From Methylophaga sp. (GTDB lineage: Bacteria; Pseudomonadota; Gammaproteobacteria; Nitrosococcales; Methylophagaceae): 64,000 bases of DNA. Positions 9,760 to 19,298 of this stretch are shown here, in pieces. The notes under the pieces are model-generated. The model was not told where the DNA came from and did not search any database. It was given only the letters and a program-made list of their open reading frames with translations. The stretch is from NCBI GenBank assembly GCA_002733715.2, contig NVWQ02000058.1:32375-96374 (forward strand). The letters run 5' to 3'. The position numbers and the translations under genes were made by a program. The stretch's first letter is position 1; each line of letters starts with the position of its first letter.

Positions 9760-10817
9760 GTAATTGTGCCGAGGGTTGATAGCTGACCACTGGTTAATGT
9801 GATATTAGCTGCGGGACTCACCAAAACATGATCAGCCTCACCGGTCGCAATCGAGATCGCTTCACGAATATGACTGATTAATAACGTGCCGCTGCCATTG
9901 CCGTCTTCAACCTGGGCTTCTAGCCTAAACAGGTCTTTTAATGATGCTTCAATGGCGGTTTGAACGGCTACGGTATTCGGTGAAATCTGAATGGTCATAT
10001 CTTGTGCAGCCGCTATAGGAGCAATGGCTGTGACCGATGCAGTAACAGGTCGAACGCTGTCTAAATAGGTTTGAACCGCAGCCACTTCCGATGCATCAGG
10101 AATCAGGCTGGCATCATCATCACGCGTGAAGAACACACCTACTGTGCCATCACCAAACCAGAGTGGAAAAGTCCATGATCTAGTTACGCCGGACACTTGT
10201 TTTGCCCACGTATCATAATCATGTAGTGCGCCGCCATGTGGTGGTTGCTGTACACGTTTTCGTAGTCGTTCACGCAGTGCATCAATTGTTTCAATATCAG
10301 TGCCACTGTTTAAGCCTGAACCATCCACTACGGGTTCACTGTTGATTCCTGGAACAGGTGTCACAATGGTGAGCAGAGAATTAGCCGTTGTGTTGCTTGC
10401 TTGACCTGAACCGCTTGCTGTTATTAATATATTGGCGGTGCCTGAACTGATGGTGGCTTCATTATCAGTGGCAAACTCAGCTTCATCGCTACGTTGTAAT
10501 AAAGTGCCTGCAGGAATGACCACGCCATCACTACCGGTAAAAACAACTGTGCCAATAGCAGGTGTAGCGGCTAGACGATTGATACCCCACCACGCTGCAT
10601 GACGCTCTAATATTTCGTCTTCAGCCGTATCAGGAATAATTTGCTTACTCAGCCAATCAAGGTGACCATAAAGGCCATGTGAAACGGCTGCAACGCCGTT
10701 AACCACAGCATTAATTAATGTGACACGTAATTTAGCATCGACACCGGGTAAGCGTGAGTCGATATCATTCTGAGCACGTGTGATAAGTTCTGTAATTGTG
10801 GGTCTATTAAATGACAT
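9744..10817 (-). CDS. Baseplate J-like protein (Mu gp47)
   Basis: A 357-aa wedge protein of the contractile-tail baseplate. The N-terminus (RPTITELITRAQNDIDSRLP) and the central PPHGGALHDYDTWAKQVSGV motif are diagnostic of baseplate J/gp47. The length matches Mu gp47 (about 360). It abuts the gp46 gene with no gap. Confidence 0.92.
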   Translation of the reverse strand: MSFNRPTITELITRAQNDIDSRLPGVDAKLRVTLINAVVNGVAAVSHGLYGHLDWLSKQIIPDTAEDEILERHAAWWGINRLAATPAIGTVVFTGSDGVVIPAGTLLQRSDEAEFATDNEATISSGTANILITASGSGQASNTTANSLLTIVTPVPGINSEPVVDGSGLNSGTDIETIDALRERLRKRVQQPPHGGALHDYDTWAKQVSGVTRSWTFPLWFGDGTVGVFFTRDDDASLIPDASEVAAVQTYLDSVRPVTASVTAIAPIAAAQDMTIQISPNTVAVQTAIEASLKDLFRLEAQVEDGNGSGTLLISHIREAISIATGEADHVLVSPAANITLTSGQLSTLGTITWQTL

Positions 10818-11255
10818 TTATGCGGCCTTTAATTCATATTCAAATGTGTGTTGCCATGTATTGCCGTCTGCTTTGATGATGGTCACATAGATAGCCATGC
10901 GGCCTTGAGCCAGCCAATCTGTCAGCACGTTAACTGTTTGAGCGATGCCATCATCTATAAACCATTGCAATGCTTGAGTGGCATATTCATCTGCACGTTG
11001 TAATACGTTCGGCAATTCCTTTTCACGCTCTAGCAACCATAGTTTTGAACCCAAACTGCTATCACTATAAGTGTCTGCCCAATGACCTCGTCGGTCACCA
11101 TCATTGCCCGGCAAAATGTCATCGTCACTGGCACGTGCATCAGTGAACAAACTGATCATCACCGCTGTTCGTAGGCCTTTTTCGGTTTGAATATCAGGCC
11201 GATTCAGGCTGATATCAAATTGGTGGTTGGCATCTTGTTGTAGTGCGATATCCAT
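10818..11255 (-). CDS. Mu gp46-like baseplate protein (GP46 family)
   Basis: A 145-aa baseplate wedge protein. LRTAVMISLFTDARASDDD and RRGHWADTY are characteristic of the GP46 family. It sits between gp47 and gp45 homologues with 0-1 bp spacing, exactly as in Mu. Confidence 0.9.
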   Translation of the reverse strand: MDIALQQDANHQFDISLNRPDIQTEKGLRTAVMISLFTDARASDDDILPGNDGDRRGHWADTYSDSSLGSKLWLLEREKELPNVLQRADEYATQALQWFIDDGIAQTVNVLTDWLAQGRMAIYVTIIKADGNTWQHTFEYELKAA

Positions 11256-11810
11256 TTAATTCCCCATCGTGTTATTAGGCACACTGGTGCTGCCACCGCT
11301 GTCACCTGTGTGGGTATGGTCATTAAAGATGTCACGCATGTCGTTCATGCTTTGGCCATCAATATCAACGCGATCAACCACCTCACCTGTCACATCTAAA
11401 TCACCTTCAATGCGGGTTAGTGGTGCGGTAATAGTTAGTTGAGTATTGGCTATTACTTGAATGTGGCCATCTTGTTTAAAGTGGATGATTTGGCCTTGAT
11501 CATCATGTATGGCCACTTCACCTTTTTTGAGTGATTGCACACGAAAACGACGATCGGCTATTAATAAGGTGACCGGGTGGCTTTTACCTTCGATGTTACC
11601 GACAATAGGTTCAGCGCCATTGTGTGGGTTGCTGGTGAAGCCATAGGGTTCAAAGTGTTCCATTTCTAATGTGAGATCAGACGTTATTTGCACTTGTACG
11701 GTTTGCATTTTAGCGCTGGCATTGCTGCCGGTTAATACACCTCGTCTTAGTGCTAAACGAATGCGACGGTATAGTGGACGCAGTAATTTATTGAGGGTGC
11801 TCGCTTTCAT
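11256..11810 (-). CDS. Baseplate spike assembly protein V (Mu gp45)
   Basis: A 184-aa central spike protein with an N-terminal oligomer-binding domain and a C-terminal beta-helix. The end carries FNDHTHTGDSGGSTSVPNN, the His-rich HxH region that in Mu gp45 binds iron at the spike tip. This element pierces the host outer membrane. Its ATG overlaps the stop of the upstream P-like gene. Confidence 0.88.
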   Translation of the reverse strand: MKASTLNKLLRPLYRRIRLALRRGVLTGSNASAKMQTVQVQITSDLTLEMEHFEPYGFTSNPHNGAEPIVGNIEGKSHPVTLLIADRRFRVQSLKKGEVAIHDDQGQIIHFKQDGHIQVIANTQLTITAPLTRIEGDLDVTGEVVDRVDIDGQSMNDMRDIFNDHTHTGDSGGSTSVPNNTMGN

Positions 11811-12856
11811 TACCAGCCCCCTTCATCTTCAATTGTGGGTTCGGGCAGTGCCACCAATTCAAATGCTTCAGGCGGCATAACACGTAATTCTGTACGCTGG
11901 CCCTGGTCATCCATTATCAGTTGTACTTCGCTGATTAACATATCGCTATTGATGCTTAAAAAACTATCTTTGACAGGCACTAAAACATTGGGCTGCCATA
12001 GGCCAGCATCATGCAACCAGCCATTTATGGTGTAAACAATGCCTTTGCCACGGCCAAAACGGGTGTTGATTTCCCACTGGGCTTGTTTTTTTGCATCACT
12101 AAGATTAATGCCATCATTGGCATTGAGCACCATTGGTCTATGGCGGTTGATATTTTTGTCTGACGATTTAGCTTTAATGTGCGCCACCACGTTGCCCCAG
12201 CCATCATCGCTGCCGCCTTGTGAACCAATCACAGTAATATCACTATATCGGTCACGCTGGCTAAATTGGCCTGATGCACTGAGAATGTTCTCACCTAATA
12301 TTAGGGCGGTATTAACGCGTGATTTTCCTGCTTGGGTGATAACGATATCGCCGTCAACGTTGCTGACTAGACGCACCGCACGATATCGGGCTAATTGTTC
12401 CAGGAACTCAAAGATGGTTTCGCCTGTTTCAATTTCTTGAGCATTTCTAAAACGCTGGCTGATATCGACACCGTCAGCAACCAGTACTTGAATATCAAAA
12501 GGCTGGCACACCGCATCGGCTAGTTGTTTTAAATGTCTATTTGAAAACTGCTGGCCCGCATGAGAACAATCAACCAAATCACCTGCTTTAGATCTACCTG
12601 ATACGGTTACCGTATGATTTCTCGCATCATATTGTGGTGTAACATCGTCAATATAGCCGGTGATGACTTTGGTATTACCAATCCACACTTCACAAGCAGA
12701 TCCTGTTTTTATTCGTCGTGGCTCAGCATCATTAGCCCATTTATCAGTTAGGCTTAATTGAAAGGTGTTGGCGATGCTTTCAAGTGAAAACGACAAGACG
12801 ACATCTTTCCAGCCAGCATGAATAATGCCGTCTATTTTTAGGCGCACATCAGACAT
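11810..12856 (-). CDS. Mu P (gp44)-like baseplate hub protein
   Basis: Contractile-tail hub protein of about 348 aa. I chose ATG at 12856 because GGAGGTG precedes it and the product begins MSDVRLKIDG, whereas the longer frame adds 17 non-conserved residues inside the upstream gene. Visible family features are SLTDKWANDAEPRRIKTG-type beta strands and EIETGETIFEFLEQLARYRA in the middle. It overlaps the N-like gene by 8 bp. Confidence 0.85.
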   Translation of the reverse strand: MSDVRLKIDGIIHAGWKDVVLSFSLESIANTFQLSLTDKWANDAEPRRIKTGSACEVWIGNTKVITGYIDDVTPQYDARNHTVTVSGRSKAGDLVDCSHAGQQFSNRHLKQLADAVCQPFDIQVLVADGVDISQRFRNAQEIETGETIFEFLEQLARYRAVRLVSNVDGDIVITQAGKSRVNTALILGENILSASGQFSQRDRYSDITVIGSQGGSDDGWGNVVAHIKAKSSDKNINRHRPMVLNANDGINLSDAKKQAQWEINTRFGRGKGIVYTINGWLHDAGLWQPNVLVPVKDSFLSINSDMLISEVQLIMDDQGQRTELRVMPPEAFELVALPEPTIEDEGGW

Positions 12857-13997
12857 TGAGCACCTCCAATGCATCACCACCACTAACGAAGCCCGGGTGC
12901 CGCACATTATTGCGACGAATTATTTCAGAATCGCGCCCAGCGTCACCATATAACTGATGAGCAATAACTAATGCAGATTGAGATATTAACGGTGTATGGG
13001 TGTTTAGTTTCGGCAAATCAGCACCACGAGTGCGAATATCGTCAATGATGGCCACACGCAAATTTAATAGTGATTGATAGACACAATCACTCATATTGTC
13101 GGCATGCATTTGTAGGTCTAATTCAGCTAACAATCCATTGCGAATGTTTATTGCATCGTCTAATGAATCATATTCGGCTTCACTTGAGCTGCGGCAGGCT
13201 TCAATTAATGCACCGCGTGTTGCCAAGTCATGCACTGCTTGCGTGCTTATTGTTTGTTGCTTGCGACTTATTGTTGCTGTTGAAATGGTAGGTCTATCAT
13301 CACCTATACCGAACAGGTTGGTATACAATTTTATGGCATTAAAAGGCTCGGCTATTTTCTGGCCAATGCGATTGATTGAATCAATAATTGATGTACCCAA
13401 ATTAAAAGGTGGACGAATCAGTGCGGTGATAGGATCGATAACCTCACCTACCTGATCGTCGATATCTGCTAACACGCTCTGGATGCTATTTTGCAATTGT
13501 TCAAAGTGATTGGCCTGTAATTTTTCATCATTGAACGTCGTTGAAAAATCATCAATAACTTGTTCTTGAGCGACATCGGCTTCTGTTTGCACTTTAGCTT
13601 GGGTGTCAATCTGACGGTTTGGAAAGGTGTTGGCGCCAGCAATAATAAACGTAAGTGTGAAACGGCAACGCCCGCCTTGTTGATTGGTTTCGTTGGTTCG
13701 TGCATTAATTAAACTGACACGCATAGTGCCTAGATACGGATGCACTAACGTACCTGGTCCCGCTTTTTCTAATTCTGCCATCAAGGCATCACGATCAATA
13801 TGATAATCATCGCCGATCACAAAGGCATCAAAGCTAAATTGACGTGCTTTTAACCCCAAATCTTCTGTATAAGGCGTGTTGCGCAGTGGGTATTCATGCA
13901 CAGCATTACGGCGACCTAATTCAGTGTCGGCACTTTTAACCAAAAACTCGGCATTGCGAAATTTGCCAATGCCATCATAATCATCGCGCCAGCTCAT
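12849..13997 (-). CDS. DNA circularisation/tail protein N (Mu gp43)
   Basis: A 382-aa Mu N-like protein. The N-terminus WRDDYDGIGKFRNAEFLV and the HPYLGTMRVSL segment match the DNA-circularisation N-terminal family. The protein is a tail/baseplate component that in related phages is also linked to DNA ends after injection. It begins where the tape measure ends (shared base 13997). Confidence 0.85.
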   Translation of the reverse strand: MSWRDDYDGIGKFRNAEFLVKSADTELGRRNAVHEYPLRNTPYTEDLGLKARQFSFDAFVIGDDYHIDRDALMAELEKAGPGTLVHPYLGTMRVSLINARTNETNQQGGRCRFTLTFIIAGANTFPNRQIDTQAKVQTEADVAQEQVIDDFSTTFNDEKLQANHFEQLQNSIQSVLADIDDQVGEVIDPITALIRPPFNLGTSIIDSINRIGQKIAEPFNAIKLYTNLFGIGDDRPTISTATISRKQQTISTQAVHDLATRGALIEACRSSSEAEYDSLDDAINIRNGLLAELDLQMHADNMSDCVYQSLLNLRVAIIDDIRTRGADLPKLNTHTPLISQSALVIAHQLYGDAGRDSEIIRRNNVRHPGFVSGGDALEVLNV

Positions 13998-15391
13998 TAG
14001 TTAGCACCCATTGTCAGGCCAGTGTCGACTTCAATGTCTAGGTTTTGGCTGGTGATTGATTTAACTTTTACAGCTGCATCGCTTTTTATTTCTAGTTCTA
14101 TTTTGCTTTTTTGGGATTGGCCGCCATATTCTTCTAGTGATAAGGGTTGTGTGGAGAAGATTGAGGTTAGGGCTTTATCAAAATAATGTTTGAAGGCACT
14201 GTAGCCAGTGACAGAATCCGCTATTGCTACGGTTGCCATGTTTAGATTGTCGAATGCCGAAACACCACTGGCCGAATTGAAAGCATTGGCTAGATCTTTG
14301 GTGGGATTGCTAAAAATTGCATCTGCCGCCGCTGCACCTTTATTGCTGATAGCTTGAAATGAAGCTTTTGCTGTACTCGCATTTTTAAGGGCATCTTTTA
14401 GTATCTCATTGCCATCCCCTCGTATTTTACTTAATACAGGTAATAACTCTGTTGATCCTTCAGAATTAAGCCCCTTGAAAACTACCAGTGCCTCTTTACT
14501 AAAGACCTTCCCCAGTAACTCCGCGTTGCCGTTGGCCGCCTGATTAATTTCAAGAGCCAATTGACTAGGCAATTTAAATGCCCCTGATTTATCTCGAACG
14601 CTGATCCCTTTTCGCCCTATTTTCTGTTGAACCTCGTCTGTTAGTAGCTCAGCAGCAAATGCCTCAATAGCTGTGACCGCTTCGGCGGGTGTACCTTTCG
14701 CTCGCTTTGCAATTTGAGCCAGCGCCGCCAAATCAGCCGTTAAAGCCTCACCAGCCAAACCCAAACCGGCCATAGAGGCAAACAACTTAGGTCCTACCGT
14801 TGCTAGATCATCAAAACTTACTGCTCCTGCTTCACTTATAACTACCAACCCATCAAGAGCTTTAAAAACATCTTCTGATTTGCGAATATTTTGCAGATAA
14901 AGTGATGATGCAACATCAGCTACTTTTCCTAAATCACTATTGGTAGCTCTGGCGGTCAGCGCTATGTTTCTGATATTGGCTTCGGCAAACTCCTTATCAC
15001 CTGTCAGAGTGATTACCTTTTGCACTGCGGCCAATATCGCGCCCGGTGATAAACGTACATCTCGTTGATTAGCCACTTCAATAATCTTATTTTTCAGGCT
15101 CGCTATTTCACTGTCACTATAATTACCACTTGTTTGCAGTTGCGTGACGTTGGCATCAAAATCAACTACCTTGCTAGCAGCATTAAAGGCTTTATACGCT
15201 ACGGCTGCCCCTGTTAACCTGCCTGCAAGCTTGCCAAAACCACCACTTAATCGTCGAGTCTTTTTATCCATTCTATCTAGATCACGGCCACCGTTACGCG
15301 AAAACTTACTAATAGCTTGCGTATTGCGTTTGAGTTGTTTTTCAAGGTTGCCTACCAAGTCAACAACAATGCGGGTTTCTAGTTCACTCAT
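13997..15391 (-). CDS. Tail tape measure protein
   Basis: A 464-aa helical protein that sets tail length. The N-terminus is charged and helical (ETRIVVDLVGNLEKQLKRNT). It is followed by the tape-measure core DVRLSPGAILAAVQKVITLT and GLAGEALTADLAALAQIAKR. It is clearly shorter than Mu gp42 (about 690), predicting a shorter tail. It starts 5 bp after the stop of the upstream frameshift extension. Confidence 0.85.
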   Translation of the reverse strand: MSELETRIVVDLVGNLEKQLKRNTQAISKFSRNGGRDLDRMDKKTRRLSGGFGKLAGRLTGAAVAYKAFNAASKVVDFDANVTQLQTSGNYSDSEIASLKNKIIEVANQRDVRLSPGAILAAVQKVITLTGDKEFAEANIRNIALTARATNSDLGKVADVASSLYLQNIRKSEDVFKALDGLVVISEAGAVSFDDLATVGPKLFASMAGLGLAGEALTADLAALAQIAKRAKGTPAEAVTAIEAFAAELLTDEVQQKIGRKGISVRDKSGAFKLPSQLALEINQAANGNAELLGKVFSKEALVVFKGLNSEGSTELLPVLSKIRGDGNEILKDALKNASTAKASFQAISNKGAAAADAIFSNPTKDLANAFNSASGVSAFDNLNMATVAIADSVTGYSAFKHYFDKALTSIFSTQPLSLEEYGGQSQKSKIELEIKSDAAVKVKSITSQNLDIEVDTGLTMGAN

Positions 15392-15395
15392 GGGG

Positions 15396-15876
15396 TTAGA
15401 TATAGCTCCAAAGTTTGCGTAATGTTAATTTTTCAAAGGTGGTTTGAGGCCACCCATACCGTTTAGTTAGCAACAGCGTGACGTGTTCAATCAGCTTCGC
15501 TGTCACTATCAGTTCGCCCCCGTGTCGCTACCTCCTTGAGCGTATTGTTTGAGGCGTTATCCATTTTTTGTTGTGCATCAAGCAATAGATTTAGATCGCT
15601 TGGGTGTAGCTTCTTCAGCTCCGCTAAATCTAAAGGCCCTTGATGATCATCAATGCATTTAATTTGACGTCGCAGCACATGCCCTGTCATTAACGCAGGG
15701 CTGACTACGAATTGGGCTTCAACGCCACCTTCTGCTGTTGGCACCATCATTAGCTTTTCGCTATCTTCTTGTGCCTCCATAATGTCACCCGCAATGGCCT
15801 CACGTAGCACGGCTTGTTTGTAAGTGATATCACCGACTTTCAAGCCATGCTGTAGGGTTACTTTTACTTGTGCCAT
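15396..15876 (-). CDS. Tail assembly chaperone, programmed -2 frameshift form (Mu gp41')
   Basis: The zero-frame gene (15487-15876) contains GGGGGCGA at plus-strand positions 15514-15521, seven codons upstream of its stop. Entering the -2 (+1) frame there gives an extension of about 40 aa, ELIVTAKLIEHVTLLLTKRY then GWPQTTFEKLTLRKLWSYI, ending with TAA at 15396. The tape measure ATG starts right after it. The extension has the leucine-rich pattern and Gly-Trp seen in chaperone extensions. Mu is known to use a -2 shift at the equivalent gene, and I recall the same slippery octamer. The long form would coat the tape measure during tail assembly. Confidence 0.75.
15487..15876 (-). CDS. Tail assembly protein (Mu gp41), zero-frame form
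   Basis: A 129-aa protein with the gp41/E-tail family signature: QVKVTLQHGLKVGDITYKQA then LREAIAGDIMEA. It is a soluble chaperone for the tape measure. It terminates with TDSDSEAD, an acidic tail after the slippery site, as is usual for the short form. It is encoded 2 bp downstream of the tail tube. Confidence 0.88.
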   Translation of the reverse strand: MAQVKVTLQHGLKVGDITYKQAVLREAIAGDIMEAQEDSEKLMMVPTAEGGVEAQFVVSPALMTGHVLRRQIKCIDDHQGPLDLAELKKLHPSDLNLLLDAQQKMDNASNNTLKEVATRGRTDSDSEAD

Positions 15877-15878
15877 GA

Positions 15879-16232
15879 CTAAATCTGATCAACTGATTCG
15901 GCTGACATTTTCAATGGTGTCTTGCCTGATGAATCAAGTGCTAGTGGCTCGGTAGTAAAGGCGTTGCGCATTACAAACTGTTGCCCCGTGTCCGCTTCAA
16001 AAAACACGGTGACATTAGTCATATCGTTTAACTTAGCAATGTTGGTGTCTTTAGTAATGAGAACGCTGCACTCCATTAATGGTGCTGTTTCTTCTTCAGT
16101 GAAGTAGGTTTCGCCACCATGACGTTCTGGGCTTCTGTTAACACCCTGCATGGTTAATGTGGCTTGATTTTCAGTGGCTAATACAGATCCATCGACGCGG
16201 ATAACTGCTTTTCCTGACATTTGTCCTGACAT
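15879..16232 (-). CDS. Tail tube protein (Mu M)
   Basis: A 117-aa inner-tube protein. SGKAVIRVDGSVLATENQAT and GVNRSPERHGGETYFTEEET match the Mu M tube family, which polymerises inside the sheath. The length equals Mu M (118). It lies 15 bp after the sheath gene, with AGGAGAAATAAT ahead of its ATG. Confidence 0.9.
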   Translation of the reverse strand: MSGQMSGKAVIRVDGSVLATENQATLTMQGVNRSPERHGGETYFTEEETAPLMECSVLITKDTNIAKLNDMTNVTVFFEADTGQQFVMRNAFTTEPLALDSSGKTPLKMSAESVDQI

Positions 16233-16247
16233 TATTATTTCTCCTAA

Positions 16248-17714
16248 TTATCGACGGAATTCAGTGTGAACAGCTGTCACACGTAATTGACCCACTAACA
16301 ATGGTGAGTCATAGACATTGAGACGATCACGATCATTTGCATCGACCTCGGTTAATAAGGCTTCTTTGTAGCCTTCATAATCTTGCACCCAGCCGCGCTG
16401 TTCCATCTCGGTATACAGCACTAATAATTCTGCTTTAGCTATTTTGGGTTGCATAATCGCTTGACCCGGTGGCACACGCATAGTGTCTTCTGCCAATTTA
16501 TGACGTGGGTATTTTTGAGCAAACATGGCGCGTTGTTCAAAGCGAATACGCTCCAGTGTTTCGGGCGTGTTGATATTGAGATAACTATCATCAGCCAGTG
16601 ATGCACTGTTGGTTTGATACATTGTGATTTGACGCTCAATGACCACGCTGCCATCGTTATCAACGGTGTAGGTGGCAATACCATCAAACAATAATTGATT
16701 ACGCTCAGTGTCTGTCCAACGTTTTTCTTTAACCGGGGCTTTTAGGCCGGTTAAGTCTAAGCGTTGTAATGGCCGCGCAGGGTCGATAGATAAATATTTA
16801 GCACCCACAATGGCATTAATGCTGGCCCATATATAGGGTGGCTCAGGTACGATATTTGTACCCATGCATGTGATATGTGGATTGTTGCGCGCATTACCAA
16901 ACGAACCTGACGCAGCATGTGTGCCACGATAGGCTGTGAAGGCACGCATGCCGATTTGACGCAATGGCCCCCAACGGCTATCAAGTTCAGTTTCAAGTAG
17001 AACAAGGTTGGCCGTATCGGTAAACGGCATCACGATCCAGTTGTACCATTCGTCACCCATTGCAGCGATTGTAGCTGTAATATCGGGGTTGGTTGCACCT
17101 GTGGCCATACCACCAAACGTCATCACTACACCTGCTGGCGTACGTTCATCAAAATAATTCATTCGCACATCGATGTCGTTTCCGGTTTCACCTTTCCATC
17201 TGCATGTAATATCAACTTGATTTGTGGTGACACCGTTTACAACTGCTGTAACAGGCAAACTTGTATCGGCATTTACAGCTGCTGCGATGGCCGTTGCAAT
17301 CGTGTCTTGACTATCACCTGAAGTGACGCCCACCCGAATACGTTTGCCTGCAATATAAACGGCTAGCGTGCCGTTTTCTGTAGCGGCACCTGTTGCAGTG
17401 ATGGTGCCTGCTGCTGCACTGCCTGCACCGACTTCGTCAGATGCAATTGCCCATGTCTCCATAAACTGTTCAGCATTTTTAATAGCTCTAAATTGTTCTG
17501 CTAGCATACTGCCTCGGCCAAAGAACTCTTCAGCTTGTTCAACCGTGTTGACACGCGTTGGCACGCCTGCAGCTACAGTGCCTGTTGATAGTCGTTGACC
17601 TGCCACCAGTACTTTAAAGTTAATAGAAGCATTGCCCGCTAGTCGATTATCAAACTCGATATAAGTACCTGGAATGCGTAGGCTTGATGGAATTTCGTTA
17701 AATCCGATACCCAT
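16248..17714 (-). CDS. Tail sheath protein (Mu L)
   Basis: A 488-aa contractile sheath subunit. The N-terminal IPSSLRIPGTYIEFDNRLA is the family signature. The middle contains a variable beta domain. The C-terminal core has NLLFDGIATYTVD-type and TVHTEFRR-type strands. The length matches Mu L (495). It shares a stop/start overlap with the DUF2635 gene upstream. Confidence 0.92.
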   Translation of the reverse strand: MGIGFNEIPSSLRIPGTYIEFDNRLAGNASINFKVLVAGQRLSTGTVAAGVPTRVNTVEQAEEFFGRGSMLAEQFRAIKNAEQFMETWAIASDEVGAGSAAAGTITATGAATENGTLAVYIAGKRIRVGVTSGDSQDTIATAIAAAVNADTSLPVTAVVNGVTTNQVDITCRWKGETGNDIDVRMNYFDERTPAGVVMTFGGMATGATNPDITATIAAMGDEWYNWIVMPFTDTANLVLLETELDSRWGPLRQIGMRAFTAYRGTHAASGSFGNARNNPHITCMGTNIVPEPPYIWASINAIVGAKYLSIDPARPLQRLDLTGLKAPVKEKRWTDTERNQLLFDGIATYTVDNDGSVVIERQITMYQTNSASLADDSYLNINTPETLERIRFEQRAMFAQKYPRHKLAEDTMRVPPGQAIMQPKIAKAELLVLYTEMEQRGWVQDYEGYKEALLTEVDANDRDRLNVYDSPLLVGQLRVTAVHTEFRR

Positions 17715-17905
17715 TATTTTTTCTCCTTAGTTGGTTTGACTGGTTTTGCAGCAACCACATCACCATCTGCTAGACGACGATGCCAATATGAATTCTTCGG
17801 CACAACTTCGCCCTCGAGGGCAAGATGGCCACCACGCTCTGGGTTGCGAACTAGCACGTCTGGATTGGCTGGTTTTAAAAATTGTTGTGTTGAATCGTTA
17901 TTCAT
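17714..17905 (-). CDS. DUF2635 protein (Mu gp38)
   Basis: A 63-aa small protein always found before the sheath gene in Mu-like phages. It has LKPANPDVLVRNPERGGHLA and a basic C-terminus. Its function is unknown. It is probably a tail assembly factor. Confidence 0.85.
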   Translation of the reverse strand: MNNDSTQQFLKPANPDVLVRNPERGGHLALEGEVVPKNSYWHRRLADGDVVAAKPVKPTKEKK

Positions 17906-17917
17906 TGTTTAGGTTCC

Positions 17918-18454
17918 TTATTGCGGTAACGTTAGTTCATCAATGGCTAACGGCTCATCATCACCGGCTGTCATTGAATGTTCTGCGTGATAGGTTATAA
18001 AGTCGTTTAACGCGCCATAATCCGGCGAATAATCAAACGAGAAGTTAGGCATGCTGAACGTTAATGCATGCACTCTGGCACCGCTTTTGTCTTTGCCGAT
18101 TGAGAATAAATTATCAATACGGGTGCAGAACAATGTGCCTACATCGGTAATGGTGTGACCGTGAATTAAGGGGGCCAATACATTAATAATGTCGTCGGGA
18201 CCAGGAACATGAGCGCTGTCATTCATGCCGGTGATAACATAGGCCACCCAATTCACATCTAGGCGCACATCATGGCTTTGGCCATTGCCTCGACCACCAA
18301 TAAAGGCGAAGTAAATAGCAGGCTGCACTAATAAAAATCGTTTCAACATGGCGTCATCTAATCGACCAGGTAATGTGTCAACCGTTTTGATAATGCCTGC
18401 AGGGAAATTGGCTTTAACTAAATCCACTAAGGCTTGTGTAGTTTTAATGATCAC
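17918..18454 (-). CDS. DUF1834 protein (Mu gp37)
   Basis: A 178-aa protein of the Mu gp37 family, probably the tail terminator that caps tube and sheath. VDTLPGRLDDAMLKRFLLVQ and the FAFIGGRG segment fit. It overlaps the G-like gene by 4 bp (ATGA). Confidence 0.85.
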   Translation of the reverse strand: MIIKTTQALVDLVKANFPAGIIKTVDTLPGRLDDAMLKRFLLVQPAIYFAFIGGRGNGQSHDVRLDVNWVAYVITGMNDSAHVPGPDDIINVLAPLIHGHTITDVGTLFCTRIDNLFSIGKDKSGARVHALTFSMPNFSFDYSPDYGALNDFITYHAEHSMTAGDDEPLAIDELTLPQ

Positions 18455-18891
18455 GGCATCACCGCCCGATAATAGTCTTCAACGATGCCATCAATCTCTG
18501 CTTCGTCATCCGCATTAATTCCCATCACAGCACGGATAGGCATTTCAACTGCCAGATTACGGCCAGTCTTGCCACCAAATTGGTGTATGGCTGCATAGAT
18601 ACTATTTGAACCATGTTCAACACCGCTGCCATCAGCAAATACATTGTGGGTATAGGAGTCACGCAGGTGACCAAAATCAACTAGGGTCTTGCCACCTTCA
18701 CGCTCGGCACGCTGACTTGGTTGCAAAGGGTTGCCTTCCCAGTCAATGCTTTGTGCAAATCGCAGTGCAACTTCGCTGTCGAGATAGGCACCAATCTCAT
18801 CAAACATAGGCGCAGTATCAACATTGCCCAAACGTTTTAAAAATTCGCGTGCAGCCTTGTCATCGATGCTGTATTTAAGACTAAGCCCCAT
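18451..18891 (-). CDS. Virion morphogenesis protein (Mu G family)
   Basis: A 146-aa phage virion morphogenesis protein. The start at 18891 forms a TAATG overlap with the upstream gene and gives MGLSLKYSIDDKAAREFLKR. WEGNPLQPSQRAEREGGKTLVDFGHLRDS-type motifs (split here for length) are diagnostic. In Mu, G lies next to F in the head cluster, but here it is inside the tail arm between gp36 and gp37 homologues. Confidence 0.85.
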   Translation of the reverse strand: MGLSLKYSIDDKAAREFLKRLGNVDTAPMFDEIGAYLDSEVALRFAQSIDWEGNPLQPSQRAEREGGKTLVDFGHLRDSYTHNVFADGSGVEHGSNSIYAAIHQFGGKTGRNLAVEMPIRAVMGINADDEAEIDGIVEDYYRAVMP

Positions 18892-19298
18892 TAGTAAGAC
18901 TCCCAATCATGTTTGCTAACACCTTGACGAACTGTGGTGGCGTGTGATGAATCGCTATCTTGGCCACCGGTATCACCCAAGGTAACTTTTCCTTCAGCCA
19001 CTTTTGTCAGCCACTTAATCGCTTTCTCGTAACGGTCTTTCACTTCATCGGTGGTGCGGTCGTCATAGAGTCGATAGCGTGCAATATCGCAGGCATAAAT
19101 AGTAAGCACTGCAGGTGTACTGCTTAATGGCAGGGTGTAAACCGTAGCTAAATAACTGTCAATTTCAGCTGCGGCATCGGCAATCGCTAAATCAATAATG
19201 GCGCTGTCTAAAGTGCCATCTTGATCGCGATCTATGATCAGCAATAATTCTTGATTGCCATAGCGGTCGATTAGGTTTTGTTGGGTGCAGTAAGTCAT
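18891..19298 (-). CDS. DUF1320 protein (Mu gp36)
   Basis: Head-tail connector protein of about 135 aa. The start at 19298 gives MTYCTQQNLIDRYGNQELLL, the standard DUF1320 N-terminus, and overlaps the upstream stop as TAATG. It also has YACDIARYRLYDDRTTDEVK. The longer upstream frame is not used by the family. Confidence 0.88.
   Translation of the reverse strand: MTYCTQQNLIDRYGNQELLLIIDRDQDGTLDSAIIDLAIADAAAEIDSYLATVYTLPLSSTPAVLTIYACDIARYRLYDDRTTDEVKDRYEKAIKWLTKVAEGKVTLGDTGGQDSDSSHATTVRQGVSKHDWESY

Noticed and set aside
12025..12440. Long frames opposite the baseplate genes (for example 133 aa plus strand)
   Set aside because: They are shadows of the P-like gene. They lack ribosome sites and family features.
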